Source: Thermoguttaceae bacterium | Lineage (GTDB): Bacteria; Planctomycetota; Planctomycetia; Pirellulales; Thermoguttaceae | Length of the DNA: 64,000 nt | Direction: 5' to 3' | Assembly: GCA_017937485.1 (NCBI GenBank) | Contig: JAGBDN010000003.1 | Location: 115,920-179,919 of the forward strand | Part shown: positions 1 through 6,974 of the stretch, piece by piece | Position numbering within the stretch: the first letter of the stretch is position 1 | Layout of the letters: the number at the start of each line of letters is the position of its first letter | Program-made: the position numbers and the translations under genes | Notes under the pieces: model-generated | Seen by the model: only the letters and a program-made list of their open reading frames with translations | What the model was told of the DNA's origin: nothing | The model's database searches: none

Positions 1-633
1 GAGCAAAAACTGTTTCGAGCCGTTCGCCGCGTAATCCGCTTCGAGTTCCGCTTGCATTTCCGCGGCCATCTTCGCGTCTTTGGTCGCTTCCAACATCGCC
101 TCAAGCGCCTTTTGCGCTTCGGGACGCGCCGATTCGCGACGTTTCGCCGGATAAGCGTAAAGCCGTTGCGAGTAAACCGGAACGTAAATTTCGCGCTCGG
201 TCGCGACCGGAGCCGCCGACGGTTGCCCCATCACTTCCGTTTCGTCGAGGAACTTGCCGCTAAAACGATCGTAAACGACCAAGCGCGTTCCGCAAAGAAC
301 GGCGACGATTTTGCTGTTGATCGCCGGCGCGGTCAAATACTCGCGTCCAACGTTGACGGTCCAAAGCGTCGTCCCGTTCTCCGCGTCGATCGCCTGCAGG
401 ACGCCGCCGTTGGTCGTAATAAAGACGACGCCGTCTTGAAGCGTCGCGCTCGTAACTTCCTCGCGGTTTTGATCGAGCGTCGCTTGCGCGAACCAAGCGC
501 GAGTCAGCCCGGCCGCTTGAGCGTCCCTCTCCGCGACAAGACGGGATTTAGCGATCCCCGCCGCCGTCGCGTTCGCGGCGACGCAAACGCTCATAAGACA
601 AAAAATCAAGCCAATCGCGAAATGTCGTTTCAT
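1..633 (-). CDS. Secreted PQQ-type beta-propeller repeat protein, N-terminal part
   Basis: An ATG at 633 on the minus strand opens a frame that leaves the window without a stop (211 codons visible). Residues 1-26 look like a signal peptide: Lys-Arg, a hydrophobic core with FAIGLIFCLMSVCVAA, then small residues. Residues 50-140 show PQQ/Trp-docking blade signatures such as AIDAENGTTLW and VYDRFSGKFLDE, so the mature part is probably an envelope beta-propeller. After residue 165 comes an Ala/Glu/Lys-rich stretch, probably helical, that is not typical of the propeller. An AAGGA ribosome site lies 6-7 bases before the ATG and a promoter candidate lies at 793-820. Substrate and function cannot be told from the visible part; it could be a PQQ-like structural protein without enzyme activity. 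Confidence 0.75.
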   Translation of the reverse strand, partial: MKRHFAIGLIFCLMSVCVAANATAAGIAKSRLVAERDAQAAGLTRAWFAQATLDQNREEVTSATLQDGVVFITTNGGVLQAIDAENGTTLWTVNVGREYLTAPAINSKIVAVLCGTRLVVYDRFSGKFLDETEVMGQPSAAPVATEREIYVPVYSQRLYAYPAKRRESARPEAQKALEAMLEATKDAKMAAEMQAELEADYAANGSKQFLL

Positions 634-1533
634 TCGAAATCCTTCTTATTCAATCCGTTCGACGTTCTTCGACAACGAAAACGCCCGACGCCGTTTCGAA
701 CGCGCTCGCCGCCGACGGCGACCAACGGCCTCCAAAGCGCGCCGCTCTCGGCGTCGATTTTTTCGTCGACGCCGACGCGGCGGTTCGTCTATATTATAAT
801 GATAATCCGAAGAGGCGCAATTTGGAACGCCCCCCCGCCCTTTTTTTGAAAAATTTTTCGCAATTTGGGCGATTGAGCCGATTCTATCGTTTAAACAACC
901 GCGCTATCCTTCTCGCGTTCGAGCTTCGACGTCCGCGCTCGCCCCCGCCGCCCCATTTAATCCGCGCGCCCGTTCTAATCCGTCTTTTCGCGCCGCGGTT
1001 CTTAGGCGCGGCGCGGCGACTTTAGCGTCGTCCCGCGTCAACTCGATTTTTTCTTCACAAAAAAACGCGCCGAACGTTGCAACCGGAGCGACCGGAAAAA
1101 CCTTGTCGAAAACGCTTTTGATTTTATTTTTTTCCCATTCGGACGATTCTAGCAAAGTGAAAAAAAGAAACGGAGCTAGCGCGCCGCCGCGCGCGGTCTA
1201 AACTTCGTCGAACGTAAGAAAGCCGACGTCGAAAACGCCTCTCTCGCCGAGACGTTTTTCTCGCTTTCGCTTTTCTCGCGCCCCGACGAAACCGCTCCGT
1301 TCCCACGGCGATCGGGCCAATCGACGCGGCGCGCGTTCTCCGCGTCGAGACGATTCGCGGTTAGTTTTCGCGTTTTTGTCATTAATATATATGCAAACGA
1401 AAACGCCGCGACGCGACGCGCCCTCGCCCCGATGTTTTAACGGCGTTTCCCTTTTGTCCGAATCGCTCGACGCGATTCGAACCGAAACGCGGACGCTTAG
1501 CGTCGACCCGCGGAATAGCAACGGACTTTGTTT
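634..1533. other. 900-bp intergenic region between divergent genes
   Basis: No frame here shows domain-like protein sequence on either strand. It holds the promoter candidate at 793-820 for the minus-strand gene, a short GC-rich hairpin at 990-1014 (8-bp stem, 9-base loop, no T-run), and an AT-rich run around 1382-1392 (TAATATATAT) that could supply a -10 for the GAF gene, with a weak TTAGTT 16 bases upstream. Confidence 0.6.
793..820 (-). promoter_or_regulatory. Candidate sigma-70-type promoter for the PQQ-propeller gene
   Basis: On the minus strand TTGCGC (815-820) and TATAAT (793-798) are 16 bases apart. Transcription would start near 786, giving a leader of about 150 bases before the ATG at 633. 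Confidence 0.5.
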
Positions 1534-2481
1534 ATGAATCCCGAAAATTTTAGCGATCGATCTTTTCGCGATTTTCCCGTCAAGAAAAAATGGTGCGATC
1601 CCAACGACGTTCCGTTCGTCGGAAGCCTCCCGGAAACCTTGCGCGTCTTCCAAAAAGTCGCCGGTTACGATCTCCGCTTCTTCCGCGCCGGTTCGTCCGA
1701 AAACGCCGCCGACGAGCAAACGTTTGAAAACGCGACGGAAACCTCCGAAAAAATCGTCCGAATTCCCGTCGGCGACCCGAACGTTAAAATTTTCGGCGCG
1801 CTCGTCCTCCGCTCGGCGCCGAACGTCGAACCGCTCGTTCCTTGGACGACCGCCGTCGCGTTGGCCGAAACCTTGGCGACGACGCTCGGCGAAAACTACC
1901 GTTGGCGCGCCGAACTCGTCGCTCGCGAAGCGGAATTGGCCGTCGAAGCGACGACGAACGTCGAATTAACCGACGACGGCGCCCGCCTCGCTTCCCGACT
2001 TCGCGACGTCCTGAAAACCGGAGCGAAAGCCCTCGGCGGGTTCGACGCCGCCGCGCTCTACCTCCTCGACGACGAAACGACTCGCCTCAAAATCCGCGCT
2101 CTTTGGGGACTCCCGACCGACCGCTTCCTCGACCCGCCGCGTCCCCTGCGAGGCGCCCGCGCCGACGTCGAAGCGTTGCTCGGCAGCGCCGTCGTTCTCA
2201 ACGAAGCCTACTTGGCCGAAGCCTGGAAAGCGCCGGAAGATTTCGATTGTTCCCTTTGCGTTCCCGTCGCCTCCGAAACGACGATTCTCGGCACAATTTG
2301 GTACTTTTCGAATCAAAAAAAGGAAATCGAAACGCGCGAACTGGAAACGCTCGAATTGATCGCCGGTCGAATCGTCGCCGAACTGGAAAAAGAAAAATTG
2401 CGCCAAGAAAACGAACGCTTAGCGGTTTCGCGTCGCAACTGGGAAAAAAGCGGCGAGGAAACGTCGCGTAAAGAAAGTTAG
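1534..2481 (+). CDS. GAF-domain protein
   Basis: A 315-residue cytoplasmic protein without signal peptide or membrane segment. Residues about 150-290 read as a GAF fold: the AALYLLDDETTRLKIRALWG strand pair, a variable middle, then SLCVPVASETTILGTIWYF, followed by a helical, charged C-terminus (ELEKEKLRQENERL) likely to form a coiled coil. GAF domains bind small ligands or mediate dimerisation. No kinase, GGDEF, HD or phosphatase output domain is present, so it probably signals through a partner. The ATG at 1534 is preferred to an in-frame TTG six bases upstream; neither has a convincing ribosome site. It stands alone, with a terminator-like hairpin following at 2513. Confidence 0.8.
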   Translation: MNPENFSDRSFRDFPVKKKWCDPNDVPFVGSLPETLRVFQKVAGYDLRFFRAGSSENAADEQTFENATETSEKIVRIPVGDPNVKIFGALVLRSAPNVEPLVPWTTAVALAETLATTLGENYRWRAELVAREAELAVEATTNVELTDDGARLASRLRDVLKTGAKALGGFDAAALYLLDDETTRLKIRALWGLPTDRFLDPPRPLRGARADVEALLGSAVVLNEAYLAEAWKAPEDFDCSLCVPVASETTILGTIWYFSNQKKEIETRELETLELIAGRIVAELEKEKLRQENERLAVSRRNWEKSGEETSRKES

Positions 2482-2512
2482 GCAAAAAACGCAAAACGCG
2501 CAAAAAACACAA

Positions 2513-2544
2513 AACGGCGAACCTTAAAGGGTCGTCGTTTTTTT
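2513..2544 (+). terminator. Imperfect hairpin terminator after the GAF gene
   Basis: AACGGCGAACC pairs with GGGTCGTCGTT (one G-T wobble, one mismatch) around a 5-base loop and is followed by a run of seven T. It lies 31 bases after the stop codon. Confidence 0.55.
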
Positions 2545-2638
2545 ACCTATTTTAACGCGCAATTTCGTCTAACGCGCTTTTTAAGAATCGTTCGGGCAAG
2601 AAAGGGAAAAAAGATGAAAAAAATTTTCGTCTCCCCCC

Positions 2639-2666
2639 TTGCGACGCGCGACTCTTTATGTATATT
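2639..2666 (+). promoter_or_regulatory. Candidate promoter for rpsR
   Basis: TTGCGA (2639-2644) and TATATT (2661-2666) are 16 bases apart. A start near 2673 would leave a leader of about 90 bases before the rpsR ATG. Confidence 0.5.
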
Positions 2667-2763
2667 GGGATATTAAACGGTATTTCGAGCAAACGCCCCT
2701 GCGTCGTCCCCTTTTGGGCGTCGACGTTTCGGCGAAAGAAAACACACACGGTTGGTAAAAAAT

Positions 2764-3045
2764 ATGTCTAAACCTCCTGCATTCAAAAAGAATCGTATCA
2801 ATCGCAAACGTTCCAAGGCGAAGATCCGCAGCAAGAAACGCGATCCGTTGAGCGTCAACGGCGAACGTCCGCGCCCGATGTTCGTCGACTACAAAGACGT
2901 CGAACTCCTCAAAAAGCTGACGAGCCGCCAAGGCAAAATCATTAGCCGCCGTAAGACCGGTTGCTCCGCCGTCAGCCAACACGCCGTCGCCGCCGCCGTC
3001 AAACGCGCGCGTTTTATGGCGTTGATGCCCTACGTCGGCGACTGA
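2764..3045 (+). CDS. rpsR: 30S ribosomal protein bS18
   Basis: A 93-residue protein of the small ribosomal subunit that binds beside bS6 on the platform. The N-terminal third is very basic ([19 protein letters not shown]), longer than in E. coli, and the rest carries the family signature: [24 protein letters not shown], and the C-terminal [14 protein letters not shown]. The ATG at 2764 fits the family start; an in-frame TTG at 2752 adds four residues and is less likely. No clear Shine-Dalgarno is seen. Unlike many bacteria, rpsF, ssb and rplI are not adjacent, so the gene appears to be transcribed alone from the promoter at 2639. Confidence 0.95.
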   Translation: MSKPPAFKKNRINRKRSKAKIRSKKRDPLSVNGERPRPMFVDYKDVELLKKLTSRQGKIISRRKTGCSAVSQHAVAAAVKRARFMALMPYVGD

Positions 3046-3435
3046 GTTTCGCCTCATTGATTTTCGACGCCGGAGCTTCGCTCGAAAAGTCGACCGCGCG
3101 GTTTTATTCCGCGTCGCCGCTTCGTTCGCGGTTCGGTTGAGTTGTTTCGCCAAACCGGCGACGCCGCGACGCGACGTTCCGCATTCCGTCGTCGAAAATC
3201 CTCCGAACGCTTTTCATAGCGAAACAGGTTTTGCGAATCGCGCGCTTTTGACGTTATCGCGTCGGCGCGCGGTTGGCAAAACCTTTTATTCGTTTTAATC
3301 GCGCGACGTTTCCCCCCTCCCGGCGACGCCGCCGCGCCCTTTGCGCCCGTTTTGACGCACGTCGTCTTACGTCCCGTTTCGCGAGTCGCTTTTAAGCCTC
3401 GCTCCGCCTCTCGCCCTTGCGCAGGAGTCCGCGCT
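3046..3435. other. 390-bp gap between rpsR and argB
   Basis: No coding frame with recognisable features. The main content is the long hairpin at 3226-3296. A weak TTGGCA (3273-3278) with TTTAAT (3294-3299) could be an argB promoter but its spacing (15) is short and it overlaps the hairpin's right arm. Confidence 0.5.
3226..3296 (+). terminator. 20-bp stem hairpin with T-rich tail (rpsR terminator or argB attenuator)
   Basis: Arms 3226-3245 and 3265-3284 pair over 20 positions with one G-G mismatch and one wobble, around a 19-base loop, and are followed by TTTTATTCGTTTT. It lies 180 bases after rpsR and 140 bases before argB, so it could terminate rpsR readthrough or sit in an argB leader. 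Confidence 0.6.
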
Positions 3436-4365
3436 ATGTCCGAACAAACGAGCCCCAACGCCGTTTCTTTCAACTCGATCGAAGAGGTCAGCCGCAAAGC
3501 CGACGTTCTTATCGAAGCGATGAAATGGATCCGCGAACACCGCGGCGCCACCGTCGTCGTCAAACTCGGCGGCAGCCTGATGGAAGACGAAATCGCGATG
3601 ATGCACCTCTTCACCGACCTCGTCTTTATGGAGTCGGTCGGGATTAAGCCGGTCGTCGTTCACGGGGGCGGCGCCGCGATCAGCCAAGCGATGAAAGACG
3701 CCGGAATCGAACCGCGCTTCGTTCAAGGTCGCCGTTACACCGACGACGCGACGCTCGCCGTCGTTCGCGAAGAATTGGCGCACAAAATTTCGCGAAGCCT
3801 CGTCGACTCGATCAAATTTTACAGCGGTTTCGCCGTCGCGCTCTCCGACTGCTTCGACACGAACGTCCTTTACGGTCGCAAAACGGCGCAATTCGACGCG
3901 GACGGCGCCGAAATCGACCTCGGTTGGGTCGGCGAAGTTACCCGCGTCGACGTCGATAAAATCCGCGAATACTGCGACCGCGGCGTCATTCCGGTCATCC
4001 CGTCGTACACGATCGTCGACGACGGCGGGCGCAACGGTTTGAACGTCAACGCCGACGTCGCCGCGACCGAAGTCGCCAAACAACTCGGCGCCGACAAGCT
4101 CGTTTTCGTCAGCGAAGTCAACGGCGTCCGCACCGACCCGAACGATCCGGCCTCGATGATCAACTCGCTGACCGCCGACGAAGCGAAAAAACTCCTCGCG
4201 TCCGGCGCCATCATCGGCGGGATGATTCCGAAAATCCAATCCTGCTTGAAGACGCTCGAACGCGGCGTCAAGAAGATTCACATTATAAACGGTCGCATCC
4301 GCCACGCGCTCCTGCTGGAAATCTTCACCAGCCAAGGCGTCGGGACGGAAATCGTCCAGGACTAA
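3436..4365 (+). CDS. argB: Acetylglutamate kinase
   Basis: A 309-residue enzyme that phosphorylates N-acetyl-L-glutamate with ATP, the second step of arginine synthesis, in the cytoplasm. It has the amino-acid-kinase landmarks in order: VVKLGGSL (about residues 41-48), VVHGGG (about 73-78), the substrate-binding LNVNADVAATEVA segment, VNGVRTDP, and the C-terminal GGMIPKIQSCL and IINGRIRHALLLEIFT blocks. Length is as usual for the family. The ATG at 3436 is chosen because CAGGAG lies 8 bases before it; an in-frame TTG at 3352 would add an unrelated arginine-rich extension. It heads argB-argD-argF, all on the same strand, although 294 bases separate it from argD. Confidence 0.97.
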   Translation: MSEQTSPNAVSFNSIEEVSRKADVLIEAMKWIREHRGATVVVKLGGSLMEDEIAMMHLFTDLVFMESVGIKPVVVHGGGAAISQAMKDAGIEPRFVQGRRYTDDATLAVVREELAHKISRSLVDSIKFYSGFAVALSDCFDTNVLYGRKTAQFDADGAEIDLGWVGEVTRVDVDKIREYCDRGVIPVIPSYTIVDDGGRNGLNVNADVAATEVAKQLGADKLVFVSEVNGVRTDPNDPASMINSLTADEAKKLLASGAIIGGMIPKIQSCLKTLERGVKKIHIINGRIRHALLLEIFTSQGVGTEIVQD

Positions 4366-4409
4366 CCGCTCGCCGACTTTTTTGGCAAGCAAGGCGTTTT
4401 AGGCAAATT

Positions 4410-4471
4410 AAGCGCGCCTTGGCAAACGGTCGATTTCGACCGAAAAAGCCTTTTCCGTCGGAGGCGCGCTT
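4410..4471. other. Nested inverted repeat between argB and argD
   Basis: Outer arms AAGCGCGCCT (4410-4419) and AGGCGCGCTT (4462-4471) pair perfectly and enclose a second hairpin, CGGTCG/CGACCG (4427-4442) with a 4-base loop. No T-run follows, so it may be an mRNA-processing or stabilising structure rather than an intrinsic terminator. A TAAAAT box at 4628-4633 without a good -35 lies further downstream, before argD. Confidence 0.4.
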
Positions 4472-4659
4472 TCCGCTCCCGTCGGTCGCGCGTTTGTATC
4501 CTTAATTTGCCGTCGACGCTCGTTTCGCGTCCGCTTCCCGCTCGAGTTTGACGCTCGAACGCCGGACGCGCCCCGTTTTAACCGCCCTTCCCGCGACCGA
4601 AATCGCGCTCGGACGGAGTTTTTGCGTTAAAATAGGTTACCTAGGAAGTTTAAACCGCA

Positions 4660-5850
4660 ATGTCCAGAAGCTCGCAAGAAATTATTTCGCTCTTCGACGA
4701 ATACGTCATCCCGAACTACACCCGTTACCCGGTCGCGCTCGTTCGCGGCGAAGGGCCGTACATTTGGGACGCCGAGGGCGTTCGTTATCTCGACTTTTTC
4801 CCGGGTTGGGGTTGCAACCTCTTCGGGCACTGTCCGAAACCGGTCGTCGAAGCGCTGAAAAAGCAAGTCGAGCGTCTTCTGCACGTCCCGAACAGCTGGC
4901 ACCAAGAAGAACAAGGCGTTTGGGCGAAAATGCTCTCCGAACGCGGTTTCGGCGGCAAAGCGTTCTTCTGCAACTCTGGCGCCGAAGCGAACGAAGCGGC
5001 GATTAAGCTCGTCCGCCTCCACTCGACGCCGAAGGGCAAATACAAGATCATCACCTTCCAAGACTCCTTCCACGGACGCACGATGGCGACCGCGACCGCG
5101 ACCGCGCAACCGAAGTACCAAAAAGGCTTGGAACCGATGCTTCCCGGTTTCGTTTACGTCCCTTACGGCGACTTGGCGGCGGTCGAAGCGGCGATCGACG
5201 ACGAAACCGCGGCGATTATGATCGAGCCGATCCAAGGCGAAGGCGGCGTCCGCGTTCCTCCGCCGGGCTTCCTCGAAGGGTTGCGCGCTCTTTGCGATAA
5301 AAACGATATGCTCCTCGTTTTCGACGAAGTCCAAACGGGGATGGGGCGCACCGGGAAATGGTTCGCGTATCAATATTTCAACGTCGTTCCGGACGTGATC
5401 ACGTTGGCCAAGGCGCTCTGCAGCGGCGTCGCGGCGGGCGCGATGATGACGACGAAAGAACTGGCGCCGAGTTTGCGTCGCGGGATGCACGCTTCGACGT
5501 TCGGCGGGAACTCCGTCGCCGCCGCGGCCGGTATCGCGACGATCGAAATGATCGAAAACGAGGGTCTCCTCGAAAAAGCGACCGTCCTCGAACAACGCGC
5601 CAAAGAACGTATGAACAAGTGGGCGACCGAACTCGACTTCATTCAAGAAGTTCGCGGCGTCGGGGCGATGATCGGTCTCGAACTGAAAATCGACGGCGCT
5701 TGCTTCGTCGAACGCTGTATGAAAGAAAAACTGTTGATCAACTGCACGCACGGCTCGGTTATCCGACTCCTTCCGGCGGTTAACACGCCGCTCGACGTTT
5801 TCGACGAAGGTCTCGATATCCTTGAAGCCGCTTTGAAGAAGGGAGCCTAA
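4660..5850 (+). CDS. argD: Acetylornithine aminotransferase
   Basis: A 396-residue class III PLP aminotransferase converting N-acetylglutamate semialdehyde and glutamate to N-acetylornithine. Seen in order: NSGAEANEAAIK near residue 107 (PLP phosphate binding), the FHGRT block near 138, FDEVQTGMGRTG near 221 (the Asp contacts the pyridine ring), and TLAKAL with the Schiff-base lysine near 251, then ASTFGGNSVAAAAG. AGGAAG precedes the ATG by 11 bases. It overlaps functionally and positionally with argF, whose ATG is only 5 bases after this stop. Family members can also act as ornithine or succinyldiaminopimelate aminotransferases; the neighbours argB and argF support the arginine role. Confidence 0.95.
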   Translation: MSRSSQEIISLFDEYVIPNYTRYPVALVRGEGPYIWDAEGVRYLDFFPGWGCNLFGHCPKPVVEALKKQVERLLHVPNSWHQEEQGVWAKMLSERGFGGKAFFCNSGAEANEAAIKLVRLHSTPKGKYKIITFQDSFHGRTMATATATAQPKYQKGLEPMLPGFVYVPYGDLAAVEAAIDDETAAIMIEPIQGEGGVRVPPPGFLEGLRALCDKNDMLLVFDEVQTGMGRTGKWFAYQYFNVVPDVITLAKALCSGVAAGAMMTTKELAPSLRRGMHASTFGGNSVAAAAGIATIEMIENEGLLEKATVLEQRAKERMNKWATELDFIQEVRGVGAMIGLELKIDGACFVERCMKEKLLINCTHGSVIRLLPAVNTPLDVFDEGLDILEAALKKGA

Positions 5851-5855
5851 TTCCG

Positions 5856-6779
5856 ATGAAACCGCGCCACATCCTTTCGCTCGCCGACGTTTCGGTCGAC
5901 GAACTGAAATCGATTTTGCGAATCGCCGAAGAATTGAAGGCCGACTTCAAGAAGGGCGTCCGTCCGAAGCGCCTCGACGGCAAAGTGTTGGGCCTCATTT
6001 TCGAAAAGATGTCGCTCCGCACCCGCGTCAGTTTCGAAGCCGGAATGACGCACCTCGGCGGCGGCTCGATGCTCCTCGAAGAGCAGCACATCGGCCTCGG
6101 CAAGCGCGAGTCGGTTCCGGACGTTTCCCGCGTCCTTAGCTCGATGGTCGACTGCATCGTTTTCCGCGCCAAAAAACATACGACGGTCGAAGAGTTTGCG
6201 AAATACTCGACCGTTCCGGTTATCAACGCGCTGACCGACAAGTCGCACCCCTGCCAAGCGTTGGCCGACATGCTGACGATTAAGGAAGAGTTCGGCTCCT
6301 TCGACGACGTGAAAATCGCTTGGATCGGCGACTCGAACAACGTCGCGGCCAGCTTGGTCGAAGCGTCGGCGATGCTCGGCGTCAAAATCGTTATTTCGTC
6401 GCCGGAAGGATACCGCTTCAGCGACGCGGAAATCGCCGAGATGACCGCGCAAGCGCAACCCGGGTTCGAACTCGAACAAATCGCCGACCCGACGGAAGCG
6501 GTTCGCGGTTGCAACGTCCTTTACACCGACGTTTGGGTCAGTATGGGTCAAGAAAGCGAAGAGGCGAAACGCAAGGCCGACTTCGCCGCGTACCAAGTCA
6601 ACGGCGACCTGATGAAAGCGGCCCGTCCGGACGCGATTTTCCTCCACTGCCTCCCGGCGCGCCGCGGTTTGGAAGTTACCGACGAGGTGATGGACTCGCC
6701 GCAAAGCCGAATCGTCGAGGAAGCGTCGAACCGTATGCACGCGCAAAAGGGCCTCCTCGTTTGGCTCTTGGAAAACTAA
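5856..6779 (+). CDS. argF: Ornithine carbamoyltransferase
   Basis: A 307-residue cytoplasmic enzyme joining carbamoyl phosphate and ornithine to citrulline. The carbamoyl-phosphate loop is SLRTR (about residues 52-56; S-L instead of the commoner S-T), followed by HPCQAL (about 131-136), the ornithine loop region with WIGDSNNVAASL, and FLHCLPARRG (about 262-271) with the catalytic Cys. GGGAG lies within the last codons of argD, 10 bases before this ATG, so the two are almost certainly co-transcribed and probably translationally coupled. A hairpin terminator candidate follows at 6844. Carbamoyl-phosphate synthase and argG/argH are not in the window. Confidence 0.97.
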   Translation: MKPRHILSLADVSVDELKSILRIAEELKADFKKGVRPKRLDGKVLGLIFEKMSLRTRVSFEAGMTHLGGGSMLLEEQHIGLGKRESVPDVSRVLSSMVDCIVFRAKKHTTVEEFAKYSTVPVINALTDKSHPCQALADMLTIKEEFGSFDDVKIAWIGDSNNVAASLVEASAMLGVKIVISSPEGYRFSDAEIAEMTAQAQPGFELEQIADPTEAVRGCNVLYTDVWVSMGQESEEAKRKADFAAYQVNGDLMKAARPDAIFLHCLPARRGLEVTDEVMDSPQSRIVEEASNRMHAQKGLLVWLLEN

Positions 6780-6843
6780 GCGCCGAAACCGTTTCGAGTC
6801 GGTTTTACGCCGCTCGGCGACGATTTTGCCCTTAACTTAACCG

Positions 6844-6890
6844 AACGTCGCGGCGCCGCGTTGAAAGCGACGGCGCGACGTTTTCGTTTT
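6844..6890 (+). terminator. Hairpin terminator after argF
   Basis: AACGTCGCG (from 6844) pairs with CGCGACGTT (6874-6882), with further partly matched inner pairs, and is followed by TTCGTTTT. It separates the arginine genes from pheT. Confidence 0.5.
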
Positions 6891-6974
6891 AAAAATCGAC
6901 ATTTTTCCCCGTTTTACCCTAATTTTCGTCGGCGGAACGTTCCCCGAACGCCCCCCTATTTTCCCGAGGCGCCC

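Noticed and set aside
1468..1500. A tRNA T-loop-like GGTTCGAATC on the minus strand
   Set aside because: The flanking bases do not form the T-stem or acceptor stem, and no anticodon arm is present.
3367..4392. A 341-codon minus-strand frame opposite argB
   Set aside because: Composition is the same antisense artefact (Asp/Val/Arg-rich); argB is unambiguous.
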